Position numbers and translations under genes: made by a program
In this document: piece by piece, positions 43,964 through 51,356 of the stretch
Layout: each line of letters starts with the position of its first letter
Numbering within the stretch: position 1 is the stretch's first letter
Notes under the pieces: model-generated
What the model saw: the letters and a program-made list of their open reading frames with translations, nothing else
What the model was told of the DNA's origin: nothing
The model's database searches: none
Source of the DNA: Microseira sp041929235
GTDB lineage: Bacteria; Cyanobacteriota; Cyanobacteriia; Cyanobacteriales; Aerosakkonemataceae
Direction of reading: 5' to 3'
DNA length: 64,000 bases
NCBI RefSeq assembly: GCF_041929235.1
Contig: NZ_JBHFNP010000168.1
Coordinates: 1 to 64,000, forward strand

Positions 43964-44132
43964 TCTATCTCGGGGCACGGCAGGTTTAAGGTTATCTGTT
44001 TTTATTAGAAATCTCGGATGCCGTGCCCCTACTGCGACAAATACAACGGCAGGATTATCGGTAATCTATCTCGGGGCACGGCAGGTTTAAGGTTATCTGT
44101 TTTTATCAGAAATCTCGGACGCCGTGCCCCTA
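43931..44132 (+). repeat. 101-bp direct duplication overlapping the 3' end of cupA
   Basis: 43931-44031 and 44032-44132 are nearly identical, starting CTGCGACAAATACAACGGCA. Unit 1 includes the last codons and stop of cupA. Each unit holds GGGGCACGGCA paired with an inverted TGCCGTGCCCC about 45 bp later, a hairpin. Confidence 0.88.
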
Positions 44133-44372
44133 CCGTTATTTAAAGGTTATCTATTTTTATCAGAAATCTCGGACGCCGTGCCCCTACCGTTATTTAAAGG
44201 TTATCTATTTTTATCAGAAATCTCGGATGCCGTGCCCCTACCGTTATTTAAAGGTTATCTATTTTTATCAGAAATCTCGGATGCCGTGCCCCTACCGTTA
44301 TTTAAAGGTGATCTGTTTTTATCAGAAATCTCGGATGCCGTGCCCCTACCGTTATTGCAACAGGAGGAATTT
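44121..44372 (+). repeat. Tandem 54-bp repeats (four full units plus a partial)
   Basis: Units at 44121, 44175, 44229 and 44283, with a partial at 44337, start GCCGTGCCCCTACCGTTATT. They read through as an 18-residue period in one frame, but no ribosome site or homology supports a protein. They derive from the hairpin repeat in the 101-bp block. Confidence 0.85.
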
Positions 44373-44443
44373 TAAGACGATAAAATAGAGATACGCCTTG
44401 CGATGGCAATTCATCCCCCACTCGTTCCATCACCCGGAAAGAT

Positions 44444-45070
44444 TTGATTCGTAACCAAATTTTTACAATTGAGAATATTCTTTCACCAGCAGAATGCGCC
44501 GAGTATATTGAATTAAGCGAAAATATTGGTTACGCCGCAGCTCCTATTATCACGTTACGAGGATTTCAAATCCGTCTTGAAATCCGCAATAACGAGCGCG
44601 TTATCCTGGATGATTTAGAACGGGCGGCAAATCTTTGGCAACGGGTATCTGCTTATATTCCGGAAAAAATTGGCAGGTGGCGGGCGATTGGATTAAACGA
44701 ACGTTTTCGATTTTATCGCTACGATCCGGGTCAAAAATTTGCACTACACCACGATGGTTCCTATCGGAAAGCCAACGGTGAAGAAAGTTTGTTAACGTTG
44801 ATGATTTACCTAAATGAAGGTTTTGCAGGAGGAGAAACCCGATTTTATGTAGGGACACGGCATCCTTTGTATCTGAGAAAAACAGATAACCTAAACATGC
44901 CGTGCCCCTACTATGGCGATCATAGTGAGATTTCTGTAGTTCCAGTAACGGGAATGGCGTTGTGTTTCATCCACGATTTAGCCCACGAGGGAGCATCAGT
45001 AATTCGGGGACGCAAGTATGTTTTACGGTCGGATGTAATGTATAGCGATTGCGCGCAACAAGCTGAGTAG
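44444..45070 (+). CDS. 2-oxoglutarate/Fe(II)-dependent oxygenase (prolyl 4-hydroxylase-like) with in-frame repeat insertion
   Basis: 208 aa; TTG start at 44444 after CGGAAAG. The double-stranded beta-helix core has FRFYRYDPGQKFALHHDGSY with the HxD pair of iron ligands (about residues 104-106), and HEGASVIRGRKYVLRSDVMY with the distal His and the Arg that binds 2-oxoglutarate. The substrate is unknown. Codons 136-156 (44849-44911, VGTRHPLYLRKTDNLNMPCP plus Tyr) are an exact in-frame copy of the GGGGCACGGCA hairpin repeat, placed in a loop between the FY and HSEIS strands. The catalytic residues are kept, so the enzyme may still fold. Confidence 0.8.
   Translation: MIRNQIFTIENILSPAECAEYIELSENIGYAAAPIITLRGFQIRLEIRNNERVILDDLERAANLWQRVSAYIPEKIGRWRAIGLNERFRFYRYDPGQKFALHHDGSYRKANGEESLLTLMIYLNEGFAGGETRFYVGTRHPLYLRKTDNLNMPCPYYGDHSEISVVPVTGMALCFIHDLAHEGASVIRGRKYVLRSDVMYSDCAQQAE
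44849..44911. repeat. GGGGCACGGCA hairpin repeat inserted in frame in the oxygenase gene
   Basis: GTAGGGACACGGCAT at the left is mirrored by ATGCCGTGCCCCTAC at the right, with GAAAAACAGATAACC between, as in the 43970-44360 repeats (inverted). 63 bp, exactly 21 codons. Confidence 0.85.
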
Positions 45071-45627
45071 GCAGAGATCGCAAGAGTTAAAAACTCTCAT
45101 TTAAGCTTCCGTCTACTTGCGATAGCAACGAGCAGTTATCAAGTAAGGGTGAAAAACTTCTAGAAAGTTACGCTGAAGCGATCAGGTTATCTTAAACCAT
45201 TATCTGATACCCTGCCAGAGTTGACCAGAAGCGATAATTCCCGCTTGGTCGATCTCGATGCCAGATTTGGATAGTGTCCACATGCCCATAGCTGAACATA
45301 TTAATGGCGTACACTATGAGGTACAGGACTTACGCGCATATTTCCGGTTTCTACGAAAAATCCTTGGGAAAGGGAACCAGAGATATGCATACCCGACGCT
45401 TCGCGAACGAGGTCGAAACCGGGTTTCTGGCAACGCCCTGGTGTAAGTTCTGAAGTAGAGCAACTCTTTTAAGTCGTGAGACTCCTCTAACCGTTGAGGG
45501 TTGCCCCAATCGGCAACATATTGGCACGCACAAGGTGTTTGATGATATTACATTATGTGTACTAAAACAGAAATAGTCGGGAGCATACCTAACAGACTCA
45601 ATCCCAAAACCCCACATCCAACATTGA
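45071..45627. other. Gene-free spacer with interspersed repeat
   Basis: 45324-45450 is a copy of the GGACTTACG / CCGGTTTCT repeat family, with AGGACTTACGCGCATATTTC at the left and GAAACCGGGTTTCTGG then GTGTAAGTTCT at the right. The rest shows no feature. Confidence 0.55.
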
Positions 45628-46224
45628 ATGACCATGACTCAAACTTTCGGGGAATTTAGAAAAAATCTACCTACCGACCAGGAATTTTTAATCCTTGGAT
45701 TCTCGCCGAGTTCGGTTTCCCTCAAGCAGCGCTGGCGCAACAATGGTTTGTCAGCTGATTTTATTGCCGATTACTTAACGACGTTCTTTCCAGTCAGCGA
45801 GGACGAACCAAGTACGAAAGAAAAGCAAGTGGAATTCAAAGGAACTGTTAATTACATTGCGAATGAGTTACTAGAAAATGCGATGAAGTTTAGCGATGAT
45901 ACATGCAATTACCCGATCAAATTTGGACTGCACTTGCTCTTGGATACAAGAGTTACAGTGGTACTGATCGTAACTAATAGTATTCCTGCCGCAGCTTTGG
46001 ATAAGTTTCAAACCTTGATTCAAGAATTACTCGATGAAGATCCGGCAGAGTTATACATTCGGCAGTTAGAGAAAAATGCCTGCAACGATAATGGCAACAG
46101 TTCTGGGTTAGGACTGATAACGATGAGGCACGATTATTTAGCCAAGTTGGGCTGGAAGTTTGAAACCGTGCAAAAAGAGCCTCAAGTAGTTGCAGTGACG
46201 ACAATGGTACAGTTAACCTTATAG
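45628..46224 (+). CDS. slr1658-superfamily regulator (GHKL-type ATP-binding, SiaB/anti-sigma-kinase-like)
   Basis: 198 aa. A GHKL-like ATPase pattern is visible: NYIANELLENAMKFSDD (N box, about residues 75-91) and SGLGLITMRHDYLAKLGWKF (G box, about 155-175). Proteins of this kind act as switch kinases or anti-sigma-like partners of STAS proteins. The next gene encodes an slr1659-type STAS-like protein 50 bp downstream, matching the paired arrangement of slr1658/slr1659 in Synechocystis. The family name is recalled, not searched. Nearby CCM genes raise the possibility of a metabolic partner-switch role, but that is speculation. Confidence 0.7.
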   Translation: MTMTQTFGEFRKNLPTDQEFLILGFSPSSVSLKQRWRNNGLSADFIADYLTTFFPVSEDEPSTKEKQVEFKGTVNYIANELLENAMKFSDDTCNYPIKFGLHLLLDTRVTVVLIVTNSIPAAALDKFQTLIQELLDEDPAELYIRQLEKNACNDNGNSSGLGLITMRHDYLAKLGWKFETVQKEPQVVAVTTMVQLTL

Positions 46225-46274
46225 GGACTAGGGGTTTGTTCGATTGATATCTACACCATTAGGAGACTGGATAG

Positions 46275-46628
46275 GTGGAAATTCAGGACATTCAAGGGGA
46301 AAACTACAAGGTAATCTGCGAAATGGCGACAGGAACCGTAAACTTTGAGGGCTGGCTGCGGCTAGAGGGAATGGCAGAGTACGCACCTATAGTGGATTTA
46401 CTCAATAAAGTAACCGCTAATACTACTCCAACCATTACCCTAAATCTGAAGGAACTGCAATTTCTCAACAGTTCCGGCATTAATATGTTATCTAAATTTG
46501 TGATAGACGTGCGTAAGAAAAAAACGATTCAGCTTGTGGTTAAAGGTTCTGAGGTCATCCCTTGGCAAAGCAGGTCTTTAAAGAATTTGCAGCGCTTGAT
46601 GCCGGATTTAAAACTGGAATTTGAATGA
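46275..46628 (+). CDS. slr1659-superfamily regulator (STAS-like)
   Basis: 117 aa; the start at 46275 is GTG, with TAGGAGAC upstream. The pattern GWLRLEGMAEYAPIVDLLNK, then TITLNLKELQFLNSSGINML, resembles STAS anti-anti-sigma proteins, with Ser-Ser after FLN as the potential phosphorylation site. It is likely the substrate or partner of the kinase-like protein encoded just upstream. The two genes form an operon. Confidence 0.72.
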   Translation: MEIQDIQGENYKVICEMATGTVNFEGWLRLEGMAEYAPIVDLLNKVTANTTPTITLNLKELQFLNSSGINMLSKFVIDVRKKKTIQLVVKGSEVIPWQSRSLKNLQRLMPDLKLEFE

Positions 46629-46704
46629 CCGAGAAAAGCGGTTAGGGATGAGGGGCTAGGTGCTAGGGAATATTGAGAAAATATAGTCTCCTAGCCCCTA
46701 GCCC

Positions 46705-47106
46705 CTAGCCCATTAAGATCACTGTATCTATGACGTGAATCACACCGTTATCTGCTTCGATATCTGGCGCTACAACTGTGGCATTCTTGACTTCAAAACC
46801 ATCCGAACAATCAATTCTGATCGGCGCCCCTTCAACAGAAATTACCTCACTCACTTGCGCTAAATCCGCTTTCATTAACTTCCCAGGCACGACGTGATAA
46901 GTTAAAATCCTAGCTAACTGGGGAATATTTTGCACCAGGGTTGTTATCGTTCCTGGTGGCAGCTTGGCAAAGGCATCGTCATTGGGTGCAAACACAGTAA
47001 AAGGCCCAGGACTTTTTAGCGTTTCCACTAACCCAGCCGCTTGGACGGCGGCAACTAGGGTGTTGAAAGAACCTGCACCTACTGCAATATCAACTATATC
47101 AGCCAT
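46705..47106 (-). CDS. Fasciclin-domain protein
   Basis: 133 aa from the ATG at 47106 (MADIVDIAVGAGSFNTLVAA); an upstream in-frame start at 47124 is possible. A single FAS1 domain with both conserved boxes: GPFTVFAPNDDAFAKLPPGT (H1) and GVIHVIDTVILM (H2), with the YH pair in ILTYHVVPGK. No signal peptide is visible, as in many cyanobacterial single-FAS1 proteins. Such domains mediate adhesion or surface interactions; the role here is unknown. It is monocistronic. Confidence 0.88.
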   Translation of the reverse strand: MADIVDIAVGAGSFNTLVAAVQAAGLVETLKSPGPFTVFAPNDDAFAKLPPGTITTLVQNIPQLARILTYHVVPGKLMKADLAQVSEVISVEGAPIRIDCSDGFEVKNATVVAPDIEADNGVIHVIDTVILMG

Positions 47107-47403
47107 ATACTCCACCTGATTCAAAAAAGCTCCTTTAAGAAAGTTAAACTAATCTGGCTCCCACCTACAAAGAAAACAAGTTATATTATTTCATCGCTTT
47201 AGCTGGGGGTATCCCCAACCGAGCAGTCGGTATTGACAATTTTGCTATTAAGTGGTAGAGCAATAGGGGTGAAAAATTAGGGGCCGTTTTGTAAAGGCTT
47301 GTAAAAGACTCGGCTTGGCGGGCACCCAGAAGTTTTATCTTGATATTAAATCCTCATCGAGCGCTAGCTTCAAAAACTCGATCGATTCTTACCACAAAAA
47401 CCG

Positions 47404-48246
47404 ATGATAGAAAAAATATTGCTGGCTGACTCCGGAACTGGTCATTCTGAAGAAATGCTCAAGGTGTTGATGGAAATTCCTTCCATCAAACCTGCCTCGG
47501 TCACCGTCCTGCACGTCGTGCCGCCCCAAGTGACGTCTGAGGCTATGACTGAAAAATGGGAAGAAGGCGGTAAATTCCTCGCTACCGCGATTCAGTCGTT
47601 GAAATTAGATCCCAATCACGTCACCGCCATGCTGCGCCAAGGCGACCCCAAAACCACAGTCTGTCAAGTCGCCGACGAAATCGATGCGGATCTGATTATC
47701 ATGGGTTCCCGTGGACTCAAACGGTTGGAGTCGATCTTAGAAAACTCGGTTAGCCAATACGTTTTTCAACTGTCCAATCGCCCCATGTTGTTGGTCAAAG
47801 ACGATATTTACGTCAAAAAAATCAACAAAGTGATGGTGGCGATGGATAATTCTGAGGCTGCCCAACAGTGCTTGAAGCTGGCGATCGCTCTCGTGCGCGA
47901 TATTAAAGGAGGTCAGCTAGTACTGGTGCGCGTTAATCCAAAAGGAACCACCCCAGCTACTCCCCCCGAAACCGATCCGGTGCTAGCACCTGCTGTGGCG
48001 GAAGCGAAGAAAATGGGCGTTTCTTACCGCTGCGTCATTGGCACTGGCAAACCAGGGGAAGAAATTTGCCGCCTCGCCCAAGAGTCAAACGTAGATTTGT
48101 TAATCCTGGGGTCGCCAGAGCGTCGCCCTTCCATCGCCAAAGGTCTGCCAGATTTAGACCGCCTGCTAGGTGCTTCCCTGTCAGACTATGTGCGAGTCTA
48201 TGCCACCTGCCCGGTGTTGTTAGCCCGCACCGTTGGTGAAACTTGA
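47404..48246 (+). CDS. Tandem universal stress protein (two UspA domains)
   Basis: 280 aa. Domain 1 (1-138) contains the ATP-loop pattern IIMGSRGLKRLESILENSVS; domain 2 (about 140-278) has MVAMDNSEAAQQCLKLAIAL and LILGSPERRPSIAKGLPDLD. In domain 1 the G-x2-G-x9-G-S/T pattern is imperfect, so nucleotide binding is uncertain. Universal stress proteins respond to stress and energy state. The ATG follows AT-rich sequence; no neighbour is co-directional within 1 kb. Confidence 0.85.
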   Translation: MIEKILLADSGTGHSEEMLKVLMEIPSIKPASVTVLHVVPPQVTSEAMTEKWEEGGKFLATAIQSLKLDPNHVTAMLRQGDPKTTVCQVADEIDADLIIMGSRGLKRLESILENSVSQYVFQLSNRPMLLVKDDIYVKKINKVMVAMDNSEAAQQCLKLAIALVRDIKGGQLVLVRVNPKGTTPATPPETDPVLAPAVAEAKKMGVSYRCVIGTGKPGEEICRLAQESNVDLLILGSPERRPSIAKGLPDLDRLLGASLSDYVRVYATCPVLLARTVGET

Positions 48247-48749
48247 TCCAGTCTTGAAGAGGACGCACCGGAGGGGGGGACGGGGGGACGGGGGGAATGT
48301 TTTGCCACAAATCGACTTGTCGCCGCGTCTCCCACTCGACCCGTCTTCTTGGTGATAAAATTAGCCCCAGCTACCAAATAAATTAAGGCTGCTGGGGCTT
48401 GTTTTTTTGCCAGCAAACTGCTAGGATTTACCGCTTTGGCGGCTAGCAGTTTGAATGTACAAAATGATTAAAAATGCAGCAGGGACAAGTACAAACAAAA
48501 GACTTGCAACAAACCCAAGGTCATTAACTTGCATGGAAACAGTGCCTCTATCAAAATCGCAAATCAATACGCCTAGAATATCATTATTCGCGATCGCTCA
48601 TGCAGGAGCAGTCAGTTGTAACCCAAAATACAAACAACTGACCTACTCCAAAGAAACATTTCAGGACTTACGCCAACAAACCGGGTTGCTCGGAAAATTC
48701 TACGCAGAAACAAAGGTGATAGGTTCGTCGTGCGTAAGTCCTGCATTTG
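48247..48749. other. Gene-free spacer with G-run tract and interspersed repeat
   Basis: 48271-48296 has consecutive G runs of 7, 6 and 6. 48658-48748 is a copy of the GGACTTACG repeat family (CAGGACTTACGCCAACAAAC to GTGCGTAAGTCCTG). An open plus-strand frame across it is not supported by coding features. Confidence 0.5.
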
Positions 48750-49046
48750 TCAAGGCTTCGTAGCGACAATAACTGGCCCATTTACCAGGGTTTGACAGGC
48801 TAGACGATAATTTTGCGGCTTTTTCTTCAGTTTGCGGTTTTCTACTTCGGTGCGGGGGGAAAGATTTTCCATCCCTTCGACGATCTGCACAATACAAGTG
48901 CCGCATTGACCATAACCACCGCAATTCATCATCTTGCCCGTGAACGTGTAGAGGTCGATGCCATTTTGCAGCATTTTTTCCCTTAAATTAGCGCCGTCGG
49001 CTGCTACTACTTCCTTATTTTCTTTGACAAATTTGATGTTAGCCAT
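48750..49046 (-). CDS. 2Fe-2S ferredoxin
   Basis: 98 aa from the ATG at 49046 (MANIKFVKENKEVVAADGAN). Plant-type cluster ligands: Cys42, Cys48, Cys51 and Cys84 in NCGGYGQCGTC and RLACQT. The CGGYGxCGTC spacing (C-x5-C-x2-C) resembles chlorosome-type or adrenodoxin-like ferredoxins of cyanobacteria rather than photosynthetic PetF (C-x4-C-x2-C). It probably transfers electrons in an unidentified pathway. The 3' end lies next to a repeat copy; the gene is complete. Confidence 0.85.
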   Translation of the reverse strand: MANIKFVKENKEVVAADGANLREKMLQNGIDLYTFTGKMMNCGGYGQCGTCIVQIVEGMENLSPRTEVENRKLKKKPQNYRLACQTLVNGPVIVATKP

Positions 49047-49064
49047 TGCCAGTCCCTTGTTCAC

Positions 49065-49415
49065 CTAACATTCGTTCCTTATGGATTATGTTACTTTACT
49101 TTTTGTTAAGAAGTATTGCCAAATTGAGCGGAACTTACCCACGACGAGGCCAGAAACCCGGTTTCGACCGTCGATCTATCGTTCGCTTTGCCAAGGATGT
49201 TTGGTAGAAACCGGGTTTCTGGTTTTTCTGATGGAGAGGCGGCGCGTGCCCAGTTGGTGGCAATCGCGCAGACTGTTTGCCGATTCCTGCCGTTGAAGAG
49301 GACGGGTCGAGTGGGAGACAAGGGAGAGGGTCGAGTTGTAGAGAAAAATTCCCCGCGTCAGGAGCGTCACCGTGTCCCCGTGTCCTCTTATGTTCTAGCG
49401 GGTTTGGGTACATGG
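49065..49415. other. Gene-free spacer with interspersed repeat
   Basis: 49139-49223 is a copy of the repeat with GGCCAGAAACCCGGTTTCGA facing GTAGAAACCGGGTTTCTGG. The following 49290-49390 is G/C-rich without a coding frame. Confidence 0.55.
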
Positions 49416-51152
49416 TTATGGCGCCGTCGCGGAGAGATTGCTGACCTCGCGCTGTAGGGTTGCCAGCGCTCGATTGTAGTCGAGAATGGCGCGGACGCGA
49501 TCGCCCTCAGCACTTGTCAGGTCGTTTTCCGCGTCGATGACTTCAGTTTGAGTCCCCACGCCTGCTTGGAAGCGCAAGCGAGCTAGGCGCAACGCTTCGG
49601 CGGCTTGTTCTAGAGCAACGCTGGCGGTTTGGATATTTTCCAGACTTGATTGCAAGGTGAAATAAGCTTGTTCCACCCGGAAGCGAATCTGATTGCGCTG
49701 GTTGGCAAATTGAGTTTCGGCAATGCCAATATCCGCTTCCTCCTGAGCCGCCCGTGCATTTGCCGCCCCCCCATCGAAAATACTCCACTGCAACCTCGCT
49801 CCTGCCGAATAGCCATCGGCAAGCCCCAAACCATCGTTGAACACATCCAACAAGTTGTAATTGAAAAATAAACTCAGTTGGGGGAATCGACCCGAGCGGG
49901 CGATGCGTCGTTGTTCCCGATTAACGTTCCGTTCGGCTAATCGCTGTTGCAACTCGGCGCGGTTTTGAAACGCCAGGACGATACTTTGTTCCAGGGTGGG
50001 GTTCCACAGCCCCGCCACTGCCACCGGATCGGCTGCAACCATATTTACAGATTGAGGCAAACTCAATAACCGGGCTAAATCTCGCCGTCGGATTTGCCTA
50101 TCGGAACGGGCGCGAATCAAGTTTTGGTTTTCCCTCGCCAACTGCACCTGGGCGCGCAGAACATCAAATCGGGTTCCCAATCCCGCCTCAAACAGCGCTT
50201 GAGCATCTTGCAAACTCCGCTGGGCATTCCTCACCGCCGACTCGGAAATTCGCACTTGCTCGTCGGCTTGTTGCAAGTCGTAGTAAGCAACGCTGACATC
50301 TAAACGAGTTTGCTCTCCCAGACTCTCTACCTGCAACTGATTGATCCGCACCTGTTCTTGTGCTGCCCGAATTTGAGCTTGTACGCGCCCGGCGGTAAAG
50401 ATGTTGTAATTAATGCCTACCGTCGAGTTCAACTGCGTGCTAGTTCTTTCATCCGGGGCGTCCGGGATGTCCCGTCGCTGTGCGGGTGGTAGATTGCGTT
50501 GGGCTTCTCGCTGGCGCGAGACTTCTGCACGGGCGGCCTCGATCTGAAACTCGCTTCCAGTTGATCGCCCCCCTGAGAATGTTACATCTAAATCCACCGT
50601 AGGAAACAAACCCGCCCTCGCCTCGCCCAGGGCAGCTTGGGCGCGTTCCAGCTGAAGTTGAGCCACCTGTAGATCGGGATTGTTGCGCCGCGCCAGTTCG
50701 ATCGCTTGTTGTAGCGTTAAAGGCTGAGTCACCTCGATATCGACTTCTTCCGGGCGGGTGGGAAACTGTAAAGGGTTGGGATTGGGTGCTAAAAACCCAG
50801 GAATTGCAGTCCTTCCCGACGGCTGTATCGGTGTAATAAGGGGCTTTTGAGAGTTCAATTCTTGTGCTTGAGCTAAGGTGAAGACGCTTTGCGTTCGCGC
50901 TAGCGTGCCGGAGGCATATCGCGCTAGTTGCACAGAGTTAGGAGCGAGAAAACTCCCCGTGTCGCTCAGTTTGCCCATCTGGGCGTTCCCCAAAACGTTA
51001 CCCTCTTCTGGGTGATGCCCAATCCCAGGGTAAGCTTGATTTGCCGTGTCCAGGGCGAACCCTGGTGTATTGGGAATGGCGATCGCATTCCCGTTAGGTA
51101 TGACGATCGCCGCACTCACACTCACAACCACAAAATTACGAAACGTAGACAT
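49416..51152 (-). CDS. TolC-family outer membrane efflux protein
   Basis: 578 aa. A hydrophobic N-terminus (VVVSVSAAIVIPNGNA) is consistent with a signal peptide. A roughly 130-residue Pro/Thr-rich region precedes the TolC body, which begins LTLQQAIELARRNNPDLQVA (about residue 150) and shows the two internally similar halves: LFPTVDLDVTFSG, LFEAGLGTRFDVLRAQVQLA, then RFPQLSLFFNYNL, RFQAGVGTQTEVIDAENDLT. TolC-type trimers form the outer-membrane channel for RND and ABC exporters or type I secretion. An RND pump gene lies 8 kb away, not in the same operon. Confidence 0.9.
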   Translation of the reverse strand: MSTFRNFVVVSVSAAIVIPNGNAIAIPNTPGFALDTANQAYPGIGHHPEEGNVLGNAQMGKLSDTGSFLAPNSVQLARYASGTLARTQSVFTLAQAQELNSQKPLITPIQPSGRTAIPGFLAPNPNPLQFPTRPEEVDIEVTQPLTLQQAIELARRNNPDLQVAQLQLERAQAALGEARAGLFPTVDLDVTFSGGRSTGSEFQIEAARAEVSRQREAQRNLPPAQRRDIPDAPDERTSTQLNSTVGINYNIFTAGRVQAQIRAAQEQVRINQLQVESLGEQTRLDVSVAYYDLQQADEQVRISESAVRNAQRSLQDAQALFEAGLGTRFDVLRAQVQLARENQNLIRARSDRQIRRRDLARLLSLPQSVNMVAADPVAVAGLWNPTLEQSIVLAFQNRAELQQRLAERNVNREQRRIARSGRFPQLSLFFNYNLLDVFNDGLGLADGYSAGARLQWSIFDGGAANARAAQEEADIGIAETQFANQRNQIRFRVEQAYFTLQSSLENIQTASVALEQAAEALRLARLRFQAGVGTQTEVIDAENDLTSAEGDRVRAILDYNRALATLQREVSNLSATAP

Positions 51153-51188
51153 ATGTTTTTAAACCGTCTGCTGCCTTGATTAGCTGAA

Positions 51189-51296
51189 GTAGGACTTACG
51201 CAAAGATACCCGGTTTCTACGAAACATAGTTGGTTTGGCAACCAGAGATCAACGAAGAAACCGGGTTTCTGGCCTAGTCGTGCGTAAGTCCTGTGA
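51189..51296. repeat. Interspersed GGACTTACG/GGTTTCT repeat, most complete copy
   Basis: AGGACTTACGCAAAGATACC at the left and GTGCGTAAGTCCTG at the right form terminal inverted repeats. Inside, CCCGGTTTCTACGAA faces GAAGAAACCGGGTTTCTGG. About 108 bp in total, the best reference for the family. Confidence 0.75.
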
Positions 51297-51356
51297 AGGT
51301 TCAGACACTACAACCTAATGCAGCATAGTCGATTGTTGGGCATGAGGCATAGGCTA

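Noticed and set aside
43931..44372. CRISPR-like array
   Set aside because: The units are contiguous tandem copies without unique spacers, and there are no cas genes.
44124..44375. An 83-aa protein made of 18-residue repeats
   Set aside because: It is a translation of the 54-bp DNA repeat array. There is no ribosome site, homologous repeats occur untranslated elsewhere, and all frames are open by chance of the unit length.
48455..48763. A 102-aa plus-strand protein
   Set aside because: The frame runs into an interspersed repeat copy (48658-48748), has no recognisable domain, and its composition is not coding-like.
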